In this document: positions 1-4,572 of the stretch, in pieces
How the letters are laid out: each line of letters starts with the position of its first letter
Position numbering within the stretch: position 1 is the stretch's first letter
DNA from: Candidatus Hydrogenedentota bacterium
GTDB taxonomy: Bacteria; Hydrogenedentota; Hydrogenedentia; Hydrogenedentales; CAITNO01
Assembly: GCA_029554925.1 (NCBI GenBank)
Contig: JAKPUV010001031.1
Span: 1 to 6,646 of the forward strand
Length of the DNA stretch: 6,646 nucleotides
Reading direction: 5' to 3'
Position numbers and translations under genes: made by a program
The notes under the pieces: generated by a model
Seen by the model: only the letters and a program-made list of their open reading frames with translations
The model's database searches: none
Told to the model about the DNA's origin: nothing

Positions 1-195
1 CAGCAGGAAGCGCACCGTCGGCCGCCCGTCCGTCTCGTTGAAATAGCCGCGCAGGCGCGCGCGCAGGCTCTTCGCCTTGCCGACGTAGATCACGCGGCCC
101 GCCGCGTCCTTCATCAGGTAGCAGCCCGGCTGCGCGGGCACTGCGGCGGCGTCGTACACGAAGCCGCCGGCCTCCTTGTCCTGTCCGGGAGTCAT
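1..195 (-). CDS. uvrC: UvrC N-terminus (excinuclease ABC subunit C), partial at window edge
   Basis: The minus strand from the ATG at 195-193 gives 65 open codons that run off the window. Residues 20-52 match the GIY-YIG nuclease domain of Uvr[12 protein letters not shown] (23-33), then [18 protein letters not shown] (35-52). The GIY-like element is GCY (24-26), the YIG-like element is YVG (37-39), and R45 sits where the catalytic Arg of the family lies. In the family, UvrC joins UvrAB at a DNA lesion in the cytoplasm, and this N-terminal domain makes the 3' incision. Only about a tenth of a normal protein of roughly 600 residues is visible, so completeness cannot be judged. There is no clear Shine-Dalgarno before the ATG; the start was chosen because homology begins about 20 residues in, as is usual. 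The gene is transcribed divergently from the secreted protein at 567. A short stand-alone GIY-YIG protein is possible, but the PGCYLMKD...YVGKAKSLR pattern is typical of UvrC. Confidence 0.9.
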   Translation of the reverse strand, partial: MTPGQDKEAGGFVYDAAAVPAQPGCYLMKDAAGRVIYVGKAKSLRARLRGYFNETDGRPTVRFLL

Positions 196-325
196 GGCCC
201 AAAGGATACCACAGGGGTCGGGCCGCCCCGGCCCGCGCGCGATTAGGCGGCATGACAGACGGCATGCTCATAATACAGATGTTCTGGAATACTTGTGGAA
301 AATATACGGTTTCTGAAAAAGCCCC
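196..325. other. Divergent intergenic region with AT-rich block upstream of the promoter
   Basis: No gene is supported here. Positions 196-245 are very GC-rich. Positions 255-320 are clearly AT-rich for this genome, with runs such as GGAAAATATAC near 297-307 and CTGAAAAAG at 313-321. The A/T runs just upstream of the -35 box at 326 could act as an UP element for the rightward promoter. A promoter for uvrC must lie in this region, but I found only a weak minus-strand candidate (TATTAT, the complement of ATAATA near 271-276) without a convincing -35 partner. Confidence 0.5.
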
Positions 326-354
326 TTGACAGATCCGCAGAGGCGGGGTAAAAT
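326..354 (+). promoter_or_regulatory. Sigma70-type promoter for the secreted protein gene
   Basis: TTGACA at 326-331 is a perfect -35 box, and TAAAAT at 349-354 is a five-of-six -10 box. The spacer is exactly 17 bp (332-348), the optimum. Transcription would start near 361. An AT-rich stretch lies directly upstream. In a window this rich in GC such a match is unlikely to be chance. The first good start codon with a ribosome binding site lies about 200 nt downstream at 567, so the promoter implies a long leader. A housekeeping sigma factor is inferred; nothing visible suggests an activator. Confidence 0.8.
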
Positions 355-360
355 TGAATT

Positions 361-566
361 GACCTTGTGGTGAGGTTGCGCTGTTGGGGCGTTCCTGTGG
401 ACATGTCCGGCATGAAAAGGCCGCCTGTCCCCCTGTCAGCAACCAGCGCAGGCGCGTGTCCGTGCCGTTGCGGATCGTGTGGTCCGCCGCGGCGGCTGCG
501 CGCGCGCCACCGTCCGGGTGGGCGGCGGCGAAGACATGGCAACAACCCTTGTTGGAGGATTCGCGT
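361..566 (+). promoter_or_regulatory. Long 5' leader with potential RNA structure, class unknown
   Basis: The stretch between the predicted transcription start and the start codon is about 206 nt. It can form a closing stem GGTTGC (374-379) with GCAACC (439-444), then GGGG (386-389) with CCCC (430-433), and an apical hairpin in which CCT (394-396) pairs with AGG (418-420) and CATG (402-405) with CATG (411-414) around TCCGG. A palindrome CCGCCGCGGCGG lies at 484-495. The small hairpin CAACAA-CCC-TTGTTG (540-554) abuts the Shine-Dalgarno. I compared it from memory with cobalamin, SAM, c-di-GMP, TPP and glycine riboswitches and with 4.5S, 6S, tmRNA and RNase P RNA; none fits. It may be a regulatory leader, a processed small RNA, or simply GC-rich untranslated sequence. 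Confidence 0.4.
554..558 (+). promoter_or_regulatory. Ribosome binding site GGAGG that fixes the start at 567
   Basis: GGAGG lies 8 nt before the ATG at 567. The same reading frame stays open upstream to an earlier start at 384, which would add 61 residues. That extension has no ribosome binding site and would bury the signal peptide, so the 567 start is preferred. The G at 554 is also the last base of the hairpin at 540-554, which could partly mask the site. Confidence 0.85.
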
Positions 567-2072
567 ATGGACAGAATGCGGCGTCTTTTTGGATTCCGGG
601 GCGGCCTGCTGGCCGCCGCCCTGCTGCTGCTGGCCGGCACGGCCATGGCGCAGACGGACAAAACCCTGACCACGAGTGCCAATCCGCCCGAGGGCGGCAC
701 GGTGTCGGGGGCGGGCACCTATCCGCACAACACGGTGGTAAACGTTTCGGCCACCGCCAATCCGGGGTACACGTTCACCGGCTGGAGCGGCGACCTGACC
801 GGAAGCGTCAATCCCACAACAATCCGTCTGAACGCGAACAAAACCGTCACGGCGAACTTCACGGCGACGCCGGGCTCGGTGACGGTGACCATCCAGCCGC
901 CCGAGGCGGTGGCTGCGGGGGCGCAGTGGCAGCTCGACGGCGGGGTTCCTCAGAACTCCGGCGCCACCCTGAACGGGGTTGCCGCGGGTCCGCACACGGT
1001 GACCTTCACCGACGTGCCGGGATGGATCGCGCCGTCTCCGCTGCTGATCACGGTGGCCGTCTCCGCAAACACGGCGGTGACGGGCACCTATTACGCCTTC
1101 GCCGCTGCGGACTGCACCGCCGTGGGGGCGTGCAACCGCCAGTGGATTACGGCTGGGGCGAACGGCTGGTTCTTCCAGACACTGGTGAGCAACGACGGCT
1201 GGAACGCCCTCCAGAGCGGCGCGGTGGGGGACAACGAGCAGTCGGTGCTGGAAACCACGATTTCCGGGCCGACGACCATCAGTTTCTGGTGGAAGGTCTC
1301 CTCCGAGGCGGGCGCCGACGCGCTGTCCTTCTCGATTGACGGCGTTCCCCAGGGGGCCATTTCCGGCGATGTGGACTGGGCCTTCCAGACCTACGTCCTG
1401 GCGGCGGGGCCCCATGTGCTGACGTGGGCGTACGCCAAGAACGGCAGCGGCGCGGCCGGCGCCGACGCGGGCTGGATGGACCAGTTCAACGTGGTCGAAA
1501 GCGACCTTCCCACGGGCAGCGTGGAGATCGACAGCGGCGCGCCGTTCACCGGCAGCACGGCGGTCTCGCTGGGGCTGGCGTGGGACGACGGCGACGGTTC
1601 CGGGGTGAACCGGGTGCGCTTCAGCAACAACGGCTCGACGTGGAGCCCGTGGCTGCCTCCCTCCCCCGCGATGCCCTGGACGCTTGTCGACGGCGACGGG
1701 CTCAAGGTTGTCCGCGCCCAGTTCCGCGACAAGGCGGGCAATGTTTCCACGACCTACAGCGACTACATCCGGCTGGACACGACCGCGCCGACGGGGACCA
1801 TCGTGATCAACGGCGACGCGGCGACGGCGCCGAACCCGGACGCCCTGCTGACCCTGACTTGGGACGACGCGGGCGGCTCCGGGGTGACGCGGATGCGGTT
1901 CAGCAACGACGGCGCGACGTGGAGCCCCTGGGAGCCGGTGGTGCCGGACCGCGGCTGGACGCTGGTTCCCGGTTCGGGCTACCGCACCGTGCGCGTGCAG
2001 TTCCGCGACCGGCTGGGCAACGTTTCCGACCGCTTCAGCGACGTCATCAAGGTGGTGCCGCCGCTGCCCTAA
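567..2072 (+). CDS. Secreted multidomain beta protein (InlB-type repeat, PEGA-like, jelly-roll-like, two Ig-like repeats)
   Basis: The product has 501 residues. Residues 1-28 form a Sec signal peptide: MDRMRR, a hydrophobic core LLAAALLLLAG, and cleavage after AMA before Q29. Residues 33-99 look like a divergent InlB B-repeat, with GGTVSGAGTY, GYTFTGWSGD and NKTVTANFTA. Residues 103-175 resemble a PEGA-like or carboxypeptidase-regulatory-like beta domain (GAQWQLDGG, GPHTVTFTDVPGW). Residues 180-310 form a beta-rich segment with TISFWWKVSSEAGADALSF and a late GWMDQF, like jelly-roll domains common in PVC-group surface proteins. Residues 316-404 and 409-497 are two related Ig-like repeats. There is no enzyme motif, LPXTG, PEP-CTERM, T9SS tail or C-terminal transmembrane helix, so anchoring is unexplained. 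It is a single-gene unit with its own promoter and terminators. A role in adhesion, matrix or sugar binding is likely but inferred; the exact function is unknown. Confidence 0.85.
   Translation: MDRMRRLFGFRGGLLAAALLLLAGTAMAQTDKTLTTSANPPEGGTVSGAGTYPHNTVVNVSATANPGYTFTGWSGDLTGSVNPTTIRLNANKTVTANFTATPGSVTVTIQPPEAVAAGAQWQLDGGVPQNSGATLNGVAAGPHTVTFTDVPGWIAPSPLLITVAVSANTAVTGTYYAFAAADCTAVGACNRQWITAGANGWFFQTLVSNDGWNALQSGAVGDNEQSVLETTISGPTTISFWWKVSSEAGADALSFSIDGVPQGAISGDVDWAFQTYVLAAGPHVLTWAYAKNGSGAAGADAGWMDQFNVVESDLPTGSVEIDSGAPFTGSTAVSLGLAWDDGDGSGVNRVRFSNNGSTWSPWLPPSPAMPWTLVDGDGLKVVRAQFRDKAGNVSTTYSDYIRLDTTAPTGTIVINGDAATAPNPDALLTLTWDDAGGSGVTRMRFSNDGATWSPWEPVVPDRGWTLVPGSGYRTVRVQFRDRLGNVSDRFSDVIKVVPPLP
1512..2057 (+). 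repeat. Tandem pair of 89-residue Ig-like repeats within the secreted protein
   Basis: Repeat A covers 1512-1778 (residues 316-404) and repeat B 1791-2057 (residues 409-497). They align without gaps over 89 residues with a period of 93. Shared landmarks are WDD near the start, SGV.R.RFSN.G.TWSPW in the middle, WTLV, and VR.QFRD..GNVS...SD near the end. The nucleotide sequence is also similar, for example around TTCAGCAAC and CGACGTGGAGCCC. The repeats resemble the Ig-like or OmpL47-type beta domains with an F(R)D.AGN signature found in many extracellular bacterial proteins. The pair probably arose by internal duplication. Confidence 0.85.
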
Positions 2073-2078
2073 GCCTGA

Positions 2079-2094
2079 GGCCCCCGCAGGGGCC
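2079..2094 (+). terminator. Short hairpin just after the secreted protein stop codon
   Basis: GGCCCC (2079-2084) pairs with GGGGCC (2089-2094) around a CGCA loop, 7 nt after the stop. No U-tract follows, so it is more likely a 3'-end stabiliser or an accessory to the larger hairpin at 2111 than a terminator by itself. Confidence 0.45.
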
Positions 2095-2110
2095 CTGACC
2101 GCGTGATTCC

Positions 2111-2142
2111 GCCCCCGTCCCGCCAGCCGGCGGGGCGGGGGC
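2111..2142 (+). terminator. Strong 14-bp GC hairpin, probable terminator of the secreted protein gene
   Basis: GCCCCCGTCCCGCC (2111-2124) pairs with GGCGGGGCGGGGGC (2129-2142) around an AGCC loop: 14 pairs with one G-U. The sequence after the stem, GCTGTTTGAA, is only weakly T-rich. It lies 39 nt after the stop at 2072. The stem is far stronger than chance pairing, although the poor U-tract leaves the termination mechanism uncertain. Confidence 0.65.
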
Positions 2143-2149
2143 GCTGTTT

Positions 2150-2245
2150 GAAGCGGGCAGCGACGCCGCCCTCCTTTGGCGGCGGGGTCTTTCCGCGCCC
2201 AAAGCGGTGTTGCCGCTTCGCTCTGCCACCGCACTCCGGGAGGCC
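2150..2245. repeat. Probable dispersed palindromic (REP-like) repeat
   Basis: The block contains a hairpin GCCGCC (2165-2170) with GGCGGC (2178-2183) and a second, AAGCGG (2202-2207) with CCGCTT (2213-2218). It shares the 9-mers TTGGCGGCG (2176-2184) and CCGCTTCGC (2213-2221) with the palindromic region at the right end of the window, where they recur in the same order at 6555-6563 and 6569-6577. Two shared 9-mers in two intergenic regions suggest members of one repeat family, though high GC raises the chance background. The outer borders are approximate. Confidence 0.45.
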
Positions 2246-2358
2246 GGCGCGGGGGCGCGGTGGTCCCCGATTCCCTTCCCCGGCCCCCGCATCGCCGTCC
2301 ATGTGCGCGCCCTGCGCCTGGCGGGGGGGGCGGGCCCTGACGCCCCCGAACAGAACAG

Positions 2359-2395
2359 CCGCGCCGCCGGGCCTTTTCGGGCCGCGGCGGCGCGG
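2359..2395 (-). terminator. Terminator hairpin downstream of the lipoprotein gene
   Basis: CCGCGCCGCC (2359-2368) pairs perfectly with GGCGGCGCGG (2386-2395), and GGCC (2370-2373) can pair with GGCC (2380-2383) around a TTTTCG loop. It lies 29 nt beyond the lipoprotein stop at 2424. On the minus strand the stem is followed by CTGTTCTGTTC, a moderately U-rich tail, so it suits termination of that gene. It could also stop rightward transcripts escaping the hairpin at 2111. Confidence 0.7.
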
Positions 2396-2423
2396 GGGGG
2401 GTGTCTTCGTGTTTGGGTCGGTT

Positions 2424-3026
2424 CTACAGGACCGTGAAGTTGGCGCGGCCGGAGATGGCGGACTGGGCGGTGCGCGCGGTGGTCACGAGGGTGTAGGTGC
2501 CGGGGGGCGTGTTGGCCGGCAGGCGGAAGGGCTGGCTGCTGACCCAGGTGCCGTCGGTGCGCTGGAAGGCCTGGCTGGAGATGTCGGCGACGACGCGGTC
2601 GCCCTGCATGAGGGTGCGCTGCTCGCTGACCTGGACGCCGGGGCCGGTGCCGAGGAGGGCGTACTGGATGGTGCCCTCGATCTCCTCGCCGGGCCGCACG
2701 GAGGGCGGCAGCACCTCGGCGCGCTCGAATTTCATCATTTCGCCCTGCGCGGGCGTGTAGTTGTAGACCTGCTGGGTCTCCTGGGCGCTCTTTTCCTTGC
2801 GCGCCTTGATGTCGTGGATGATCAGGCCCGTCAGCGCGCCCGCGGCCGCGCCGATGAGGGCGCCCGCCACGGCGTTGCCGGACTGGTGGCCGATGATGGC
2901 GCCGGCGCCCGCGCCGAGCGCGCCGCCGAGGCCGGCGGCCTCGCCGTAGGTTGCGCACCCGGTCACGCCCGCGAGGGCCAGGGCCACCACGGTCACACAG
3001 CTCATCACCTTCATCGTTGTCGTCAT
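2424..3026 (-). CDS. Lipoprotein with glycine-zipper segment
   Basis: The product has 200 residues. Residues 1-23 form a lipoprotein signal: MTTTMK, a hydrophobic core, and the lipobox VTGC with C24 as the lipidated cysteine. Residues 31-68 are a Gly/Ala-rich stretch with GLGGALGAGAGAIIG and AGALIGAAAGALTGL, a glycine-zipper pattern like that of SlyB or YcfJ-type envelope proteins that insert in or pack against membranes. Residues 72-86 are charged and polar (HDIKARKEKSAQETQ). Residues 90-200 look like a beta-sandwich, with VRPGEEIEGTIQYALLG, and end in PPGTYTLVTTARTAQSAISG followed by RANFTVL. The start at 3026 has GAAAGGAG 6 nt upstream; an in-frame start 22 codons earlier lacks this support and would displace the signal peptide. 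It is followed by a terminator at 2359-2395. No promoter was recognised. Function is unknown; an envelope-stability or membrane-associated role is inferred from the family pattern. Confidence 0.85.
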   Translation of the reverse strand: MTTTMKVMSCVTVVALALAGVTGCATYGEAAGLGGALGAGAGAIIGHQSGNAVAGALIGAAAGALTGLIIHDIKARKEKSAQETQQVYNYTPAQGEMMKFERAEVLPPSVRPGEEIEGTIQYALLGTGPGVQVSEQRTLMQGDRVVADISSQAFQRTDGTWVSSQPFRLPANTPPGTYTLVTTARTAQSAISGRANFTVL

Positions 3027-3032
3027 CGCGCG

Positions 3033-3040
3033 CTCCTTTC
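3033..3040 (-). promoter_or_regulatory. Ribosome binding site of the lipoprotein gene
   Basis: On the minus strand GAAAGGAG lies 6 nt before the ATG at 3026. It decides the start in favour of MTTTMKVMSC, which begins a clean lipoprotein signal, over an upstream in-frame ATG at 3092. Confidence 0.85.
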
Positions 3041-3101
3041 TGCTGCGGATAGTCTCCGTGTACCTAACGAAAATCCCGCCCCGGTTATTCATTCAACGGG
3101 A

Positions 3102-3131
3102 CGGGGGGCGGCGTGCGGACGCCGCCCCCCG
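3102..3131 (-). terminator. 13-bp hairpin, terminator candidate of the oxidoreductase gene
   Basis: CGGGGGGCGGCGT (3102-3114) pairs perfectly with ACGCCGCCCCCCG (3119-3131) around GCGG, 16 nt beyond the stop of the minus-strand oxidoreductase. No U-tract follows it on the minus strand. A second hairpin shares its left-arm bases: CCCGCCCCG (3075-3083) with CGGGACGGG (3097-3105), one mismatch, which is followed on the minus strand by ATTTT. The two are mutually exclusive. Either could separate this gene from the lipoprotein gene downstream. Confidence 0.6.
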
Positions 3132-3147
3132 GGGTTCTTGTCTCGGA

Positions 3148-4395
3148 TCAGGCCTGCCCCGGCACGGGGATCGGGCCGAGCGGATAGGCCTTGGCGAAGT
3201 CCAGATCCTCGGGCACGAGGCTCAGGTCGCTCTTGAGCGCGTCGTTCCAGGAGACCTCGGCGCCCGTGTAGGCGGCCATGCGGCCCATGATGGCCGTCAG
3301 GCAGCTCTCGGCCACCTGAATGCCCTCGTTGAGGTAGGGGCCGGCGCCCCGGATGCTGGCGAACAGGTCAATGTGCTCCTGCACGTAGGGGTCTTCCTTC
3401 TCCTTGCCCAGGTTGCGGCAGGTGCTCTTCCCCTTGGTGCCCGTGACCTCCTCGAACACGCCGCTGGCCGAGTTGTCCCAGTGGCGCGACATGCTCAGGA
3501 CATGGACGCCGTTCGGGTACTCGTAGTCGCAGGTGAAGTTGTCCCAGATGTCGCCGTAGCGCTCCTCGAAGGGCTTCCAGGCGCGGCCGCCGGACGCGAC
3601 GACCTTCTCCGGGTGCGCGTTGAGCGCCCAGTTGATGATGTCGAGGTTGTGCACGTGCTGCTCGAGGATGTTGTCGCCGCAGGTCCAGCACTGGTTGTAC
3701 CAGTTGCGCAGGCGGTACTCCAGGTCGCTCCATTCGGGCTTGCGCTCGTGGCTGAAGGGCAGGGTGCCGTTCCAGTAGGCCCGGCCGGCCAGGATCTCGC
3801 CGATCTCGCCGTCATGGATGCGCTTGATCGTCTCGACATAGGGCGACTGGTGGCGGCGCTGGGTGCCCGCGACCACGGAAAGCTTCTTCTTCTCGGCCTC
3901 GCGCGCGGCGTCCATGAAGCGGCGGATGCCCACCGGGTCCACGGCCACGGGCTTCTCGGTGAAAATGTGCTTGCCCGCGTTGACGGCCGCCTCGAAGTGG
4001 ACGGGGCGCGCGTAGGGCGGCGTGGCGAGGATCACCACCTGCACGTCGGTCTTCAGCAGCTTGTCAAAGGCGTCGAGGCCCACGAAGCACTGCTCGTCCG
4101 TCAGGGCGATCTTGGCCTTGATCTTCGGGTCCTTGATCTTCTCCAGCTCGTGGCGGCAGTTGCGGACCTTGTCCTCGAACACGTCGGCCAGCGCCGTGAT
4201 CTTGACGTTGTCCACGCCGTCAATGAGGTTCTTGGCCGCGCCCGTGCCGCGCCCGCCGCAGCCGATGAGGCCGACCTTCAGCGTCTCGGCGCTGTCCTGC
4301 GCCCGCGCCGCGCCCGCGGCCAGGATGGAAAATCCCGCGAGGGCGGAGGCCTTCGCGAAGTCCCTGCGGCTCATGCCGCCGTTTCCGATGCCCAT
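3148..4395 (-). CDS. Tat-exported Gfo/Idh/MocA family oxidoreductase
   Basis: The product has 415 residues. Residues 9-32 form a twin-arginine signal: SRRDFAKA, then a hydrophobic run and AARAQ, so export in folded form is predicted. Residues 39-170 are a Rossmann NAD(P)-binding fold: VGLIGCGGRGTG (41-52), ALADVF (68-73), VILATPPYARPVHFEAAVNA (121-140), and FTEKPVAVD (145-153) with the conserved EKP lysine K148. The C-terminal part carries EQHVHNLDIINW (245-256), with the His cluster near the active site in this family. In the family, such enzymes oxidise or reduce sugars, polyols or related cyclic compounds with tightly bound nucleotide, as in periplasmic glucose-fructose oxidoreductase. The substrate cannot be told from sequence. 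The start at 4395 has AAGGAGGA upstream; an alternative ATG seven codons later would keep the Tat motif. Cys236 and Cys239 form a CxxC in NWYNQCWTCGD. It is divergent from the transketolase gene. Confidence 0.9.
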   Translation of the reverse strand: MGIGNGGMSRRDFAKASALAGFSILAAGAARAQDSAETLKVGLIGCGGRGTGAAKNLIDGVDNVKITALADVFEDKVRNCRHELEKIKDPKIKAKIALTDEQCFVGLDAFDKLLKTDVQVVILATPPYARPVHFEAAVNAGKHIFTEKPVAVDPVGIRRFMDAAREAEKKKLSVVAGTQRRHQSPYVETIKRIHDGEIGEILAGRAYWNGTLPFSHERKPEWSDLEYRLRNWYNQCWTCGDNILEQHVHNLDIINWALNAHPEKVVASGGRAWKPFEERYGDIWDNFTCDYEYPNGVHVLSMSRHWDNSASGVFEEVTGTKGKSTCRNLGKEKEDPYVQEHIDLFASIRGAGPYLNEGIQVAESCLTAIMGRMAAYTGAEVSWNDALKSDLSLVPEDLDFAKAYPLGPIPVPGQA

Positions 4396-4403
4396 GACGA
4401 AAA

Positions 4404-4411
4404 TCCTCCTT
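4404..4411 (-). promoter_or_regulatory. Ribosome binding site of the oxidoreductase gene
   Basis: AAGGAGGA on the minus strand is a near-perfect Shine-Dalgarno. GGAGG (4409-4405) is 9 nt from the ATG at 4395. It favours MGIGNGGMSRRDF over the internal MSRRDF start or the long upstream extension of this frame, which would run antisense into the transketolase gene. Confidence 0.8.
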
Positions 4412-4467
4412 GCAGTGGTTGATCCGCCCGTGCGCGGCCGGACACCGCCCGGCGCGCGCTTTCCCCC

Positions 4468-4476
4468 ATGATAGCA
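4468..4476 (-). promoter_or_regulatory. Extended -10 promoter candidate for the oxidoreductase gene
   Basis: The minus strand reads TGC-TATCAT from 4476 to 4468: an extended -10 TG motif and a five-of-six -10 box. The region 17 bp further upstream (ATCATG, complement of 4491-4496) is a poor -35, as is common for extended -10 promoters. It would give a leader of about 65 nt. It lies back to back with the rightward promoter at 4493-4501. Confidence 0.5.
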
Positions 4477-4492
4477 GAACGCCGGGGCCGCA

Positions 4493-4501
4493 TGATATAC
4501 T
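4493..4501 (+). promoter_or_regulatory. Extended -10 promoter candidate for the transketolase gene
   Basis: TGA-TATACT is an extended -10 TG motif plus a five-of-six -10 box. The -35 position (around 4472-4478, TAGCAGA) is weak. Transcription would start near 4508, about 65 nt before the ATG at 4573. The CATGATA that enters this -10 box recurs at 4467-4473, where its complement contains the leftward -10 box. Confidence 0.5.
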
Positions 4502-4560
4502 TTTCCGGCCCGCGCGCCCCCCTGTTTTGCGCGGGTTTCCGCGCGTTCAACCCCGAGAGA

Positions 4561-4566
4561 GAGGAG
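4561..4566 (+). promoter_or_regulatory. Ribosome binding site of the transketolase-family gene
   Basis: GAGGAG within a purine-rich GAGAGAGAGGAG (4555-4566) lies 6 nt before the ATG at 4573. The frame is open upstream to 4468, but that earlier start lies ahead of the predicted transcription start and has no ribosome binding site. The ATG at 4568 is out of frame. Confidence 0.85.
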
Positions 4567-4572
4567 CATGCA

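Larger units (their letters stand above)
2073..2423. other. Convergent intergenic region with terminators and a palindromic repeat
   Basis: This 351-bp gap between two gene ends holds no supported gene. From left to right it carries a 6-bp hairpin (2079-2094), a 14-bp terminator-like hairpin (2111-2142), a palindrome-rich block resembling a dispersed repeat (2150-2245), an 8-bp inverted repeat GCGGGGGC (2249-2256) with GCCCCCGC (2283-2290), a G8 run (2323-2330), and a terminator for the minus-strand gene (2359-2395) next to a second G8 run (2394-2401). The open frames crossing it are proline-, arginine- and glycine-rich artefacts of base composition. Confidence 0.7.

Noticed and set aside
399..430. 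Resemblance of ATGAAAAGG and nearby CTGTCCCCC to cobalamin riboswitch segments
   Set aside because: The surrounding conserved elements, including the GCCACTG box and the usual spacing, are absent, so the similarity is too short to support a call.
384..566. A 61-residue N-terminal extension of the secreted protein
   Set aside because: It lacks a ribosome binding site, would bury the signal peptide, and the ATG at 567 has GGAGG at ideal distance.
367..669. A 100-codon Cys/Arg-rich plus-strand frame in the leader, including CPCRCGSCGPPRR
   Set aside because: There is no Shine-Dalgarno before its GTG or the internal ATG at 403, composition is random-like, and it overlaps the signal peptide of the real gene. 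A regulatory upstream peptide cannot be fully excluded.
243..2234. A 663-codon open frame on the minus strand opposite the secreted protein gene
   Set aside because: It is rich in Arg, Pro, Gly and His with no domain pattern, covers the whole of a well-supported gene, and has no ribosome binding site. It is a shadow of GC-rich third codon positions.
2323..2401. Two G8 runs considered as G-quadruplex or phase-variable tracts
   Set aside because: They lie in non-coding DNA, do not form four spaced G-tracts, and are expected at this base composition; assembly error in the runs is equally possible.
2047..2958. A 303-codon minus-strand frame overlapping the lipoprotein gene
   Set aside because: Highly basic low-complexity translation crossing two terminators; the lipoprotein frame has a signal, lipobox and ribosome binding site.
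2103..3236. A 377-codon plus-strand frame across the convergent gap and antisense to the lipoprotein gene
   Set aside because: It starts inside the terminator region, is low complexity and has no supporting start signals.
3058..4422. A 454-codon plus-strand frame antisense to the oxidoreductase
   Set aside because: It mirrors the codons of a clear Gfo/Idh/MocA protein and contains no recognisable domain.
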